NCBI GenBank assembly: GCA_031277535.1
Contig: JAITMD010000003.1
Location: 1-64,000, forward strand
Length of the DNA stretch: 64,000 bases
Reading direction: 5' to 3'
Origin: Flavobacteriaceae bacterium
Lineage (GTDB): Bacteria; Bacteroidota; Bacteroidia; Flavobacteriales; Flavobacteriaceae
Each line of letters starts with the position of its first letter. Within the stretch, counting starts at the first letter, position 1. Shown one piece after another: positions 18,673 through 29,400 of the stretch. Below the pieces are notes generated by a model, which was given only the letters and a program-made list of their open reading frames with translations, made no database searches and was not told the origin of the DNA. The translations under genes were made by a program, and so were the position numbers.

Positions 18673-21600
18673 ATGATACCTATTAAATTGACGATTGAAG
18701 GACTTTACTCTTATCAAGAAAAACAATGTATTGATTTTACACAATTAGTCGATGCGGGCTTGTTTGGAATTTTTGGGAAAGTAGGTTCAGGTAAATCGTC
18801 TATTTTAGAAGCCATCTCTTTTGGTTTGTATGGTGAAACAGAGCGAATGAACAAAGGAGACAAAAGGGCTTACAATATGATGAACTTAAAGTCCAATCGA
18901 TCTGTTATTGATTTTGAGTTTTTAAATTTTAAAGATGAAAAGTATCGTATTTATAGAGAATATAAAAGAAACTCTAAGCGCTTTGATGACGTAAAACGTG
19001 GTGAGGCCATTTTATATCAATGGGTTGATGACGTATGGATTCCTCAAGAAGATTTAAATATTGAACAGGTTATTGGTTTGAGCTACGATAATTTTAAACG
19101 TACAATTATCATACCTCAAGGTAAGTTTAGAGAGTTTATCGAATTGAAAGGTACTGAGCGTACTAAAATGATGCAAGAAATCTTTGGTTTAGATCGCTTT
19201 GATTTAGCTGAAAAAACAAAACGATTATATAGTACCACAAAAGAGAGTTTAAATCGAATAGAAGGAGAGTTAAAAAGTTTTAGTCAAGTCACAATAGAAC
19301 AAATCACAGAGAAGAAAGTATTGCATCTACAGGAACGTGAGAAAAGTGATGAACTGACTAAAGTATATAAGCAAGAAAGTGAAAGTTACCAACAGCTAAA
19401 AGGACTGAAGGATGACTTTGAAGAATTAGGAAGAAAGAAAATAGAATTAGCTCAATTAGAGCTACAGTTGCCTCAAATCTTAGAACAGAAGAAAGAGTTA
19501 ATACAATACGAACAGTTAGATAAGGCATTCACTACTGTATTAGTAGAACAGAAGACTACTACTGATAAGATAGCCAATAGAGAGGCTAGATTAGTAACGA
19601 TTACTAATGAAGCAACAGCACTACAAACTCAATTTACGAAAGTAACAGAGGAGTTAAAAGTAGCTGAACAACAATATGCAGGATTAGAACACCTCAAAGC
19701 AGAGTTGTATGAACTAAACTTGATTAAAGAGATTAAGAAAGCTCATTTAGCTAAAGAGGCATTGTTAGAACGCTATCAGAAAGGGCAGTCGTGTGTAGTA
19801 GATGCGGAGAGAGCCTTTGAGAGTAGTAAACAAGCTTTAGGACAGAAAGAGATAAAGGTAGGTACTGCTAAAGCTGCTAGAATAGATACAGGAATGCTGA
19901 TGGCTATGGATGCATGGTTTAACCAACAGACATTTATGTATAAAGGGATTCAAGAGGTGCAACAGAGTATGAATACCCTAAACGCAGAGTTACAAGTAGT
20001 AGAGAAAGATATAATAGGCCTAAAATTAAAGGATATCAATCATTGGGAACAAGAGATTGAGAAATATAGAAGTGATTTTGAGAAAGAACTTAGTATTATC
20101 GAAGTAGAACTTCGCAATCATAGAGTAACTCAGCAGTTAGCTCATTATGCTAGTGAGTTACACGATGGGCAGCCTTGTCCTTTATGTGGTTCAGCTCAGC
20201 ATCCACATATTTTACAAGGGAATGATGTATCCTTCGCTATAGAACAGTGTGAACTTAAACTTAGTGATATAAAGAATAAGCAGGAGCGATTAAAGAAATA
20301 CGAGAGGAAGGCAGTAGGGCTCTTTGATAAAAAGAAACTATTAACAGCACAATGGCAAGATAGTCAACAGAAGGAACAGAACTTAAAACAACAGTTAGAC
20401 CTTCATCAGAATAGTTTTGTGTGGACAGTTATTGAGGGGGGAAACGAAGCTCAGTTTACAGAGTTAAAACAACGAGCTGAGTTAGTCAACCAACAAGTAG
20501 AAATGCTAGAACTACAGTTTAATACATTAACTAAGGAAGTAGAGCAACATAGAGGACATGTGGAGCAGTTTACTAAAAAGTTAAGTGAAATAGAAGTAGA
20601 GAGAGCAGGTTTAGATAGCGAGATACAGTCTAAGAGTACACAGATTATAAGATTACAGATAGATACTTATCTGAGCTTAGAGGAGACATTATTAGCACAG
20701 CAGGTACAACAGCGAGAAGCTAATGTGACTTTAATAGAACAACGCTTTAAGGATTTGACTGCTCAGTATCAAGTAATGTCACCTAAGTTAGCAAGTTTAC
20801 AGACAGAAGTAAATAGTGTACAAGCTGAGCTAAATGAGTTAGCCCTTGTTGCTACTCAGCTAAATGAACGTATTACAAGTTTACTTGTTACACATCAATT
20901 GACATCAATCGATGAGGTAATAACAGTCTTAAATAAGCAGATCAATGTAACTGAGCGTAGAGAGCAGATACAGACCTTCGACGTACAGTTAGAAGTGATT
21001 AGAAATGCGGTGGGTGCATTAGAGGTAAAATTAAAAGATATTTCTTTTGATCAAGAGAAGTTTGCTAAGCAACAAGAGGCAATTACTCTATTAGAACAGC
21101 AGGTTAAAGAAGCTACAGAAACAGTAGCGAAGTTGGCAGGTGAGGTAGAACGCTTAGAGAAAGACTATGCGAAGAAGCAAGATTTACAACAACAGTTTGA
21201 TGTTGTAGATAAGCGTGTAAAGAATTTAAGTGTGTTATTAACGATGTTTAGTGGAGCAGGCTTTGTAAATTACGTGTCAACTATTTATCTGAAAAATCTA
21301 TGTGATATGGCCAATGTACGTTTTCATCGATTGACTAATAATCAATTAAGTTTACAGTTAAACGAAGCAAATGAGTTCGAGATAATAGATTACTTAAACA
21401 ATGGTAAGTCAAGAAGTGTAAAAACATTATCAGGAGGACAGAGTTTTCAAGTGTCATTGTCTTTAGCCTTAGCTTTAGCAGAGAGTGTACAGAGTTTGTC
21501 TAAGTCAGATAAAAACTTCTTCTTTATAGATGAGGGCTTCGGTACTCAGGATAGCGAGTCTGTAAATATTGTTTTTGAGACGTTGAGTAATCTACATAAG

Positions 21601-21717
21601 GAGAATAGGATAGTTGGTATTATCTCTCATGTGGACGAATTACAAGAACGTATCCCTATGTCATTGTCAGTTGTAAAAAATGAAGAAAGAGGTAGTGAGG
21701 TAGTTGTAAACTACTAA
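18673..21717 (+). CDS. sbcC: Exonuclease SbcCD, ATPase subunit SbcC
   Basis: Rad50-like SMC-type ATPase (1014 aa) that works with SbcD. The N-terminus carries a Walker A (GKVGSGKSSILEA, about residue 36) and a Q-loop-like IIPQGKFREF. Two long antiparallel coiled coils flank the zinc hook CPLC (about residues 502-505). The C-terminus has the ABC signature KTLSGGQSFQVSLSLALA and a Walker B FFFIDEGFGTQD. All parts of a functional subunit are present. It has its own promoter because it is split from sbcD. Confidence 0.93.
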   Translation: MIPIKLTIEGLYSYQEKQCIDFTQLVDAGLFGIFGKVGSGKSSILEAISFGLYGETERMNKGDKRAYNMMNLKSNRSVIDFEFLNFKDEKYRIYREYKRNSKRFDDVKRGEAILYQWVDDVWIPQEDLNIEQVIGLSYDNFKRTIIIPQGKFREFIELKGTERTKMMQEIFGLDRFDLAEKTKRLYSTTKESLNRIEGELKSFSQVTIEQITEKKVLHLQEREKSDELTKVYKQESESYQQLKGLKDDFEELGRKKIELAQLELQLPQILEQKKELIQYEQLDKAFTTVLVEQKTTTDKIANREARLVTITNEATALQTQFTKVTEELKVAEQQYAGLEHLKAELYELNLIKEIKKAHLAKEALLERYQKGQSCVVDAERAFESSKQALGQKEIKVGTAKAARIDTGMLMAMDAWFNQQTFMYKGIQEVQQSMNTLNAELQVVEKDIIGLKLKDINHWEQEIEKYRSDFEKELSIIEVELRNHRVTQQLAHYASELHDGQPCPLCGSAQHPHILQGNDVSFAIEQCELKLSDIKNKQERLKKYERKAVGLFDKKKLLTAQWQDSQQKEQNLKQQLDLHQNSFVWTVIEGGNEAQFTELKQRAELVNQQVEMLELQFNTLTKEVEQHRGHVEQFTKKLSEIEVERAGLDSEIQSKSTQIIRLQIDTYLSLEETLLAQQVQQREANVTLIEQRFKDLTAQYQVMSPKLASLQTEVNSVQAELNELALVATQLNERITSLLVTHQLTSIDEVITVLNKQINVTERREQIQTFDVQLEVIRNAVGALEVKLKDISFDQEKFAKQQEAITLLEQQVKEATETVAKLAGEVERLEKDYAKKQDLQQQFDVVDKRVKNLSVLLTMFSGAGFVNYVSTIYLKNLCDMANVRFHRLTNNQLSLQLNEANEFEIIDYLNNGKSRSVKTLSGGQSFQVSLSLALALAESVQSLSKSDKNFFFIDEGFGTQDSESVNIVFETLSNLHKENRIVGIISHVDELQERIPMSLSVVKNEERGSEVVVNY

Positions 21718-21740
21718 GTTCTATATAGTAATATATAGAG

Positions 21741-21767
21741 CCCAATCAGTAATGATTGGGTTTTTTT
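21741..21767 (+). terminator. Terminator after sbcC
   Basis: Stem CCCAATCA/TGATTGGG with a 4-nt loop, followed by seven T. Confidence 0.85.
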
Positions 21768-21826
21768 ATGAATAAGGAGTAGAATGTAAGTATTGTTGTT
21801 TACTTTTACTTAAAAAGCATTTGGTT

Positions 21827-22771
21827 ATGAAATTAAAAATGAATCAACTAATAACTATACTATTTGCATTAGGTACTATAATACCAGTATTTAGTCAACG
21901 TAAAATTACTGATAGAACAATTACTTATGAGGGAACTATAGATAAGTATCCTATAAAAGCTTATTTACAATATAACATTGCTTCAAAAAGTATTTATGGG
22001 AAGTATATCTATGCAAAGTACCCTACTAATACACCAATTACTTTAAGTGGCGAGATACCAAGTAAAACATTTAATTTTCAAGAAGAAGTTTTTGATAATA
22101 AGACAAAGGAATATAAGACTACAGGTAAGTTTTCTGTTGATAATTTTACAACTTATAATGGTTTACATGGTAAGTGGAAAAATACATCAACAAATAATAT
22201 TGTAGATTTTCAGCTAGAAGTTGTAGAAAAAAATGCTGATGTAGTTTATTACTATGAGATAAATAAGCTGACATGTGAAGAGAAAGACTATAATAAATAT
22301 TACTACAGATTTAATAGAGTTAAGATATTCGATGAGAATAAAAAACTAATAGAGACAATCTCTTTGCCTGATTCATTTGCATATAAAGAGTCGCCATTAT
22401 CAATAAGTTTAGAGGATTACAACTTTGACGGATATTTAGATATTGTTCTTTCTCACGATTACCCTTTTGTTTCGAAAGGCGATAAAGGTCAGTATTATTT
22501 GATTTATAATCCAACAACTAAGCAATTTAAGTTTGATAAGGAATTTAATACAGAATCAAGTAATATTCTTTCATTAAATCCATTAACTAAAACATTATCT
22601 ACAGGTACTGCTGATGGTAGAGGAAATGAAAGTGAAACGACTTATACTGTAATAAATAATAAACTTTATAAAATAGCGTATTGGGCATCAACAGAAGAGA
22701 ACGATTTATTAGAAATAAAATATAAAGTAGTGAATGGTAAGTCAGTAGAGGTTAGCCGAAAAACGAAATAA
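21827..22771 (+). CDS. Secreted protein of unknown function with a calcium-loop-like motif
   Basis: A 314-aa protein with a Sec signal peptide (QLITILFALGTIIPVFSQ). Around residue 200 the sequence DYNFDGYLDIVLSHD resembles the Asp-rich, calcium-binding loops of FG-GAP/VCBS or XAC2610-like proteins. The rest is beta-rich. The ATG at 21827 is preferred over a TTG at 21821; an ATG at 21839 is also possible. It stands alone between two terminator-bounded genes. Confidence 0.65.
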   Translation: MKLKMNQLITILFALGTIIPVFSQRKITDRTITYEGTIDKYPIKAYLQYNIASKSIYGKYIYAKYPTNTPITLSGEIPSKTFNFQEEVFDNKTKEYKTTGKFSVDNFTTYNGLHGKWKNTSTNNIVDFQLEVVEKNADVVYYYEINKLTCEEKDYNKYYYRFNRVKIFDENKKLIETISLPDSFAYKESPLSISLEDYNFDGYLDIVLSHDYPFVSKGDKGQYYLIYNPTTKQFKFDKEFNTESSNILSLNPLTKTLSTGTADGRGNESETTYTVINNKLYKIAYWASTEENDLLEIKYKVVNGKSVEVSRKTK

Positions 22772-22959
22772 AAGGTTGGTGCTATATCTTTAATAGTTGT
22801 ATTTAGTACTTTATTTGTATAAATTTAGAATGAAGTAAATAGATTGAGAATTTGAATAAAAGCTATTTTTTGTAACTAATGAATTTTATAAAAATATTAA
22901 GTTCAAAATCATTTACATTTGTTTTCTATTCAATACATTTTATTAGGAGTAATTAAAAG

Positions 22960-23922
22960 ATGAATTTAAAATATTCTAAAGAAGAAAAAACGTCTATTGT
23001 AGTCACACTGGTATTAGCTGTGATATGCTTAGTATTGCTATATTTCATTCGATTTATTGATACACAAACTGCTCATAATTATTTTGGAGGTGGAGGTGGA
23101 GGTGGTAATGGCGTTGCTATCTCTTTAGAAGGAACTCCTGCAGACTATTTAAAAGTAGAAACACAACCTTTAGAAGTAAAACCTATTTCACAAATGGAAC
23201 AAAAGGCGGTGGAGGATGTAAGTGAGAAAGAAATTGTTGCATATGAAAAAACAGAATCCCCGGTTGTGGTGAATCAGGTAGATCATAAAACAAAAGAAAA
23301 GAAACAAAATCAAGCTGTAGAAAAAACAGAGAAGGTAAAAAAAATAGAGAAAAAAGAAGTTGTTGCAGAGAAAAAATCATCTACTACAACACCTGTTGTT
23401 CAAAAACCAGATGTTTCTACTTCTACAAAAAGTGCTTTGAGCAGTTTTATGAATGGAGGTAAAGGTTCTGGAGGTGGCGGAAACTCTGGACAAGGACAAG
23501 GAGGATTATCTACAAATGGAGGGTATTATGGTAATGGAACAGGTAGTGGAACAGGATCAGGAAGCGGTAATGGTAGTGGAACAGGACCAGGATCAGGAAG
23601 TGGTTCAGGAGGAGGAAATGGAGATGGACATGGAACAGGTAATGGAAGTGGTGTAGGTTATTCATTAAATGGTAGATCAGCTTTAGTAAAACCAGTACCT
23701 AAATATTTATGTAATGAAGTTGGTAGAGTAGTTGTTGAAGTATATGTTGATCAAAATGGAAATACTATAGATGCAAGACCTGGTGTAAAAGGATCCACAA
23801 ATACAGCAAATTGCTTATTAGAACAAGCAAAAATAGCAGCTATGCAAACGAAGTGGCAAGCAAATTCAAGTGCTCCTGAAAAGCAAATAGGACAAATTAT
23901 ATATAATTTTAATTTGAGATAA
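22960..23922 (+). CDS. TonB-like energy transducer with glycine-rich linker
   Basis: One N-terminal transmembrane helix (about residues 12-32) anchors the protein in the inner membrane. A lysine/glutamate-rich stretch follows, then about 65 residues of Gly-Ser-Thr-Gly repeats (about 165-230). The C-terminal domain (GRVVVEVYVDQNGNTID and GQIIYNFNL) has the TonB fold pattern that contacts receptors. In this group Gly-rich spacers replace the Pro-rich spacer of E. coli TonB. It is convergent with exbB-exbD, so all three proteins of one TonB system lie together but on opposite strands. Confidence 0.8.
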   Translation: MNLKYSKEEKTSIVVTLVLAVICLVLLYFIRFIDTQTAHNYFGGGGGGGNGVAISLEGTPADYLKVETQPLEVKPISQMEQKAVEDVSEKEIVAYEKTESPVVVNQVDHKTKEKKQNQAVEKTEKVKKIEKKEVVAEKKSSTTTPVVQKPDVSTSTKSALSSFMNGGKGSGGGGNSGQGQGGLSTNGGYYGNGTGSGTGSGSGNGSGTGPGSGSGSGGGNGDGHGTGNGSGVGYSLNGRSALVKPVPKYLCNEVGRVVVEVYVDQNGNTIDARPGVKGSTNTANCLLEQAKIAAMQTKWQANSSAPEKQIGQIIYNFNLR

Positions 23923-23923
23923 A

Positions 23924-23956
23924 ACAAAAAGCGATGAGGTTCTCATCGCTTTTTGT
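23924..23956. terminator. Bidirectional terminator between tonB-like and exbD
   Basis: Stem ACAAAAAGCGATGAG and complement with a 4-nt loop, with A-rich and T-rich flanks. It lies between convergent genes. Confidence 0.85.
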
Positions 23957-23971
23957 TTATAAAGAATATTT

Positions 23972-24385
23972 TTATTTTGTTTGTGTAGCTATTACAAATT
24001 TCAGATTGTTTTTTACTCCAATTTGTAATAAATCAACTAACTCCTGTATTTGAGAATCAAAAGGAATACGAACTACTACTGCTTGATCTGTGTTTTCTCC
24101 AATTTCAGCAAGTAAAGTAGATTCTAATTGATCAAAAGGAACTTCTTTTTTATCGATAAAATAACGTTTATCTTCAGTAACAGATATACTAATGTGTTGT
24201 CTGTTTGTTTTTTCATTATTTGACGCTTTGGGCAACATCATCTTAATAACATTAGGATTAGCCAAAGTTGAAATAATTAAGAAAAACAGCAGTAAGAAGA
24301 ACATAATATCACTAAGAGAAGATGTTGCTACTTCTGCTTGAAATCGTTTGTTTCTTTTAATTGCCATTTGGTCGTTGTATTGCAT
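23972..24385 (-). CDS. exbD: ExbD/TolR-family biopolymer transport protein
   Basis: A 137-aa protein with one N-terminal transmembrane helix (about residues 24-42, LSDIMFFLLLFFLIIS) whose aspartate (LSDIMFF) is the conserved proton-path residue of ExbD/TolR. A periplasmic domain follows. Its start overlaps the end of exbB by 29 bases, showing tight co-expression. Confidence 0.88.
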   Translation of the reverse strand: MQYNDQMAIKRNKRFQAEVATSSLSDIMFFLLLFFLIISTLANPNVIKMMLPKASNNEKTNRQHISISVTEDKRYFIDKKEVPFDQLESTLLAEIGENTDQAVVVRIPFDSQIQELVDLLQIGVKNNLKFVIATQTK

Positions 24386-25058
24386 TTATAAATTCCAGAA
24401 TAGCTTTCTGTGTATTTAATAAATAGTTATCAATAGAAGAGTTCATCAAGTGGTAAACAGCGTAAGCTATAATACCTACAACAAGTCCAGAACCACTACT
24501 AATCATTTTCTCATATAAACCTCCTGAGATATTAGCAATACTAATATCTTCTGAAATCGAGATATTATAGAAGATTTTAATAACTCCTAAGATAGTACCT
24601 ACGAAACCTAATGTTGGTGCAATACCTGCAATAAGTCCTAAGTGGCTTAGTTTCTTTTCCATTGTACCAATCTCTATAGTAGCAACGCGTTCCATATTAG
24701 ATTCTATCTCAGCAATAGGACGACCGATAGACATAGTACCTTCTTTTATAACACGAGATAAAGCACTATTTTCATTATCTAATGTTATTTTTGCAGAATC
24801 TAATTGTCCATTGTTTAATAGTAAAACAACATTATTTAATAAGTTTTTATTTGTCTTAGTAGCTTTTGATATGTATAAATAGCGCTCTATGGAAATGTAA
24901 ATAGTGTATAATAATAATAGAACAATTGGAATCATAAAGATTCCTCCTTTTAGTACAAAATCTAAAGCCGATATTTCAGTGTGTTGTGTAGTTGTTTCAG
25001 CAAGGTTTGTAGCTGCTTCTGTAGCTGCATTAACCGGAACTTGTAAGAATGTGAACAT
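24357..25058 (-). CDS. exbB: ExbB/TolQ/MotA-family proton channel
   Basis: A 233-aa protein with three transmembrane helices: about residues 38-57 (GGIFMIPIVLLLLYTIYI), then a pair that begins in LIAGIAPTLGFVGTILGVI and ends in SGSGLVVGIIAYAVYHLM. That pair is the family signature. It forms the proton-driven motor that energises TonB. The overlap with exbD and the nearby tonB-like gene support the assignment to a TonB rather than a Tol or Mot system. Confidence 0.88.
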   Translation of the reverse strand: MFTFLQVPVNAATEAATNLAETTTQHTEISALDFVLKGGIFMIPIVLLLLYTIYISIERYLYISKATKTNKNLLNNVVLLLNNGQLDSAKITLDNENSALSRVIKEGTMSIGRPIAEIESNMERVATIEIGTMEKKLSHLGLIAGIAPTLGFVGTILGVIKIFYNISISEDISIANISGGLYEKMISSGSGLVVGIIAYAVYHLMNSSIDNYLLNTQKAILEFINAIQRPNGN

Positions 25059-25180
25059 TATTTGTATTTATTTTTATAGTGGTAAATATAGAAAGAAAAT
25101 CAACTGATTGCGAAAGTGTTTTGGCTCTCCAGTATAATTTTATGTAAAGTATAACATTGATTGTTTATTTACCTGTTTGA

Positions 25181-26351
25181 TTAAGAATTTTTTACTTGTT
25201 TTGGAACAATAATAATAAATCTACTTAATATAGAAATAGCTAACCCAAATAGAGCTATTATAGCAAAGGCTGTTTTTAAAGAAGAGTGCTGTGCAATAAA
25301 GCCTATAACTGGTGGACCTAAGAAGAAACCGATAAAACCAATGCTTGTAACTAAAGTTAGAGCTTGTTGTGGAGCCATGGATTTACTATGCCCTGCCAAG
25401 TTGTAACACATAGGTACCACAGCAGATACTCCTAAACCTACAATCATAAAGGCTATTATAGTGGAATACACACTAGGGAATAATACTGACGAACCTAAAC
25501 CAATAAATAGTAGAATCCCACAGATTAGTAAAGTTTTTTGTTCTCCAAATCGTCTGACTGTAAAGTCAGAGATAAAGCGTCCACTTGCCATAGCAAACAT
25601 ATAAGCTGTCAAGCCATAACCGACTAACTGAATAGGAGCTTGTGTAATGTGTTTCATATATTCACTCGACCAATCTGTCATTGTACCTTCTGCAACCATT
25701 GCAAAAAAGGCTAACAGCCCAAGCATAGCTAAGTTTTTATCAGGTAGTTGAAAGCCTTTTTTACTTTCTTTAATAGGACTATTTGGTTGAGGTTGTTCTT
25801 CTTCTGGAACAAGATATCTAAATAGCAATAAAGAGAAAGCAATACCTACTGCTGAATAATAAATAAAGTGATTGATAGGAGGTACATAACTACTAATCAT
25901 TTCTGCTCCTAACCAAGAAGCTGCAAAACCACCGATACTCCAAGTTCCGTGTAGTGATCCTATGATTTGACCTTTATATTGTTTGGATACCTTAATCGCT
26001 TGTGTGTTGATAGAGATATTAGTTACGTTACTTATTGCGCCGAATAGAACTAAGTTTAACTTTAGTTGCCATAGAACATCCCAATATCCAATCCCAATAA
26101 GTAATACGAAGTAAGTTAATAGAAAGATTAAAGTAGCTTTTTTGCTACCCAGTTTATCAATAATCTTACCCGCTATAGGTAGTGAGATTAGTGTTCCTAT
26201 TGATATGTAAAGAAGGACAAATCCCCAAGCAGAGTCATTGACTCCAAAAGCTTCTTTGATAGTAGGGATACGCGATGCCCATGAGGCTGATATTCCTCCA
26301 AAAAAGAAGAATAAGATAGTAACAGCTATTCTGGCAAAGTGTTTTTGACAT
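25181..26351 (-). pseudogene. MFS transporter gene with a start-proximal frameshift
   Basis: A full-length MFS protein (about 389 aa, 12 helices) is encoded. The ATG at 26351 reads ATG TCA AAA ACA and runs into a stop within nine codons, while the long frame has no start codon before a Met about 150 codons in, at 25900. Removing one A from the five-A run after ATGTC (plus strand 26342-26346) restores MSKHFARIAVTIL, joined to the rest. A -7 box lies upstream, so the promoter seems intact. This is either a real mutation, phase variation at a short homopolymer, or a sequence error. The substrate is unknown; the sequence resembles the FucP/YbjJ-like MFS group. Confidence 0.75.
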
Positions 26352-26381
26352 AAGGTAATAAACTACATATTTTTATTCCGG

Positions 26382-26389
26382 CAAAGGTA
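26382..26389 (-). promoter_or_regulatory. -7 element (TACCTTTG) of the frameshifted MFS gene
   Basis: Reads TACCTTTG on the minus strand, 30 bases upstream of the ATG at 26351. It supports 26351 as the original start of translation. Confidence 0.5.
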
Positions 26390-26400
26390 TAAAGAAAAAA

Positions 26401-26429
26401 GAACGGTCTGTAGGTAGTACAGACCGTTC
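26401..26429 (-). terminator. Terminator after the DUF3686 ATPase gene
   Basis: A 12-bp stem (GAACGGTCTGTA and complement) with a 5-nt loop. On the minus strand it is followed by a T-rich run. It begins about 10 bases after the ATPase stop codon. Confidence 0.85.
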
Positions 26430-26437
26430 GTGTGTTA

Positions 26438-29400
26438 TTATTTCTTAATAGCCTTTGCTATGCTTTCTAAATTTTGGTTGAAGTCCATTAATTGACCTAA
26501 CACTTGTGCTACTTGGTTGTCTTTACCAGCCATACCGAGTTTGTTTTGTTTGACAAAGATCTCTTTAATATCTTCCCAGCGCTTGTGCTCTGTTGGATTC
26601 AGTTTATTTGCCAACTCTTTTAACTTAAGTAAGTTTGCTTCTGTATCAGAGGTCAATGTTTGAGACTCGTTCTCATAGTGCGTTAAGATTAACTCATCTA
26701 TTTCACTGTCATTCATTAGAGGGACTATTCTACTCATCATCTTATTCATATCGCGATAAGAACCTTGTAGCTTGAAGGCTGGTTCTGTTCGATAAGCATT
26801 GTCCATACTGGCGCTTAAGATATACTGTTGGTTTACCTTTAGTACAATATCTCTAACAGCTATGGCTTTTTTAAGTACAGCTGTGAATTCTTCTATCTCT
26901 TGCCCACTAAAATTACCTTCTAAAGAAAGAGACTCTTCTGATTTAGTTTCCATGTGATTGATTAGTTTATAGAAATCATCAAGGGAGTTACTACTTAGTT
27001 TTTGTAAATAGGTATTCTCTGCAATAGCGTTCTCTAATAAACTCAACTTAAATAAGTGTTCTGTACTACCGATTACATCCCCTAAGTTATAGGTATCTGC
27101 ACGGTTGGCCAACATGTCAGGTATTTGAAACTTCTCTCCTGATTCTGTATAAGGGTTACCTGCCATAATAATACAGAAACGCTTACCTCTTAGGTCATAC
27201 GTTTTACTTTCACCTTCGAAGATACCATCCATCTTACGTTGCCCATCAGCAAGAGAAATAAACTTCTGTAAAAACTCAGAGCTACAGTGTTGTATATCAT
27301 CTAAGTACAACATCACGTTGTCTGCCATTTCGAATGACAAGTTTATCTTCTTCAATTCTTCACGTGCTCCAGAAGTCTTTGCTTCTGTAGGATCTATAGA
27401 AGTAATAGAATGACCAATAGTAGGTCCGTTTATCTTCACAAAGTGTAGTCCTAAGGCATTTGCTAAATACTCCATCAGCGTAGTCTTTCCATATCCAGGA
27501 GGAGATACTAATAGCAACATTCCCATACGAGCAGTACGTTTACTATCTCCATGTACACCTATCTGTTTTGCTAAATTGTTTCCAATCAAAGGGAAATATA
27601 CTTCATTAATCAGTTTATTACGTACAAAAGAAGTCAGTACGCGAGGTTTTAATTCATTTACTTTTAATGACTTTTTATACTCACTTAAGAGCATATCCTT
27701 AGTTGCAATAAAGTCTGTAAACATTGGTACACACGTTGTTTCGAATATTTCAAGCTTTTGGATAAACTCGTGATAGTCTAATGTATAGGTATCTTTTATA
27801 ATTAAAGGATGGTTACCTTTTAAGTTATTTAATACAATAGTGTCGTTGCTGTCTTTTAAGGTATAATTATATTGTTTTTCAAACAATAGTAAACAGCAAG
27901 TTTCGTCTATGTATTTTTTATACATAGCTACTTTAGGTTCATTATCTACATACGAGTATAGCCAGTTTTGTATCAGATAGAAGCAATCCAATGTACTTAA
28001 AGAAGAATCATTAATATCATTATCAAAAGTAACATTAGCATTTTGTTGTTGTAAGAAAGCAACAAATTGTTTCTTTAACAAGGAAGCTTGTTCTGATTTC
28101 GTAAAGAAAAGACTTGTAGAGAATTCGTCAAATATATACTTTGCAATGTCTTTTTTAAATGCAATCACGCATAAAGGAGATTCCCATTGTGTATATAGTT
28201 CTTCTAATTGTGTGAGGATGTAGTGATAGTTAGTACTATTAGGGAATACCCTTTGTACAGCTGCTGCACTATTAATACTCTTTAGAATAGTCTCTCTTAG
28301 TTCGGTATCTAATTTATACCAAAACACTTGTGCAGAAACACGTATAGCAGGAGAGTAGGTAAGGATACCTAACTCTGTTTTTAATTTTAATAATGCCTGT
28401 GTAATCTCTAATCCATCAAAGTCATGCACCCCTTTTAAATAACCTTCAGAGTAATTTTGTTCTGTTCTGTATTTAATAGCTTCATTAATATCTAATGATG
28501 GATTCTTTCGAAGTTCTTGGATTATCTGAGAAGCTAAATATTCTGCTCTATATACATTGTTGTTTTCAGAGATGATGTCTTGATTCCATATCTCTTTATA
28601 AGCATATATTTTTTCATCTTTAATAGGGTAAGTAAAACTTGTACCTGTCAAGTGATAGTATAGAATATCATTGCGTCTAACGATGGTTAGGTCTAATGGT
28701 TGTTTATTAACTAAGAATTTATGTGTTCCTAAGCTAATGATATTCTCTCCATCAGCAAATAAGTCTTGCTTATCTCTAAGAGTACGCAAGGCATCTTCTT
28801 GACTTGTCTTAACGCTATTCTCTAAGTTTTCAGCTTTAGATACGTCGCCTAAGTCTTTTAGTTCGATCACTAACTGACGTACTTTATCGACCATTAAGTC
28901 TGTAGAGAAGAACGCCAATATCTCTTCTTTCGTTTTAAACGAAGAAGACTTGTTCTCTATATTTTTTAAAATGCGCAGTCCAATCTGTTCTAATGAACTT
29001 GTGCGTCTATTGATTTGTTCTACTAATTGTGTTTTACGAGTGTCAAAAGCTTTAGATACTTCTTCTCGCTTATCTGCTATCTTTAAGATGAACTCATCAA
29101 AGTCAGCAAACTTACTTTCTAACTCCTCTACCTGAACACTTACTTTAGAGTGGTACTCATCACATTTTTCAGGCGAGTTAGACAACTCTAAGAAGTTAAT
29201 AATACTCTGATCCAGCAAAGTAAGTTGAGCGTGAAACTCAGCAATAGATTCATTAGTACGCAGAGAGTCGATCTTTCTCTTCAGTTGAGAGCGTACCTCA
29301 TTTAGCGAAGCAAATATTACAGATATCTTTTCTATAATCTTTGTCGCTTGCGTTGTATCTTCTATCTTTAAGCTATTCAGAATATCAATAAGCAATTCTA

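Noticed and set aside
23453..23656. 67-codon frame overlapping the glycine-rich part of the TonB-like gene
   Set aside because: Another reading of the same low-complexity Gly/Ser repeat DNA; it has a Glu/Val/Met-rich composition without meaning.
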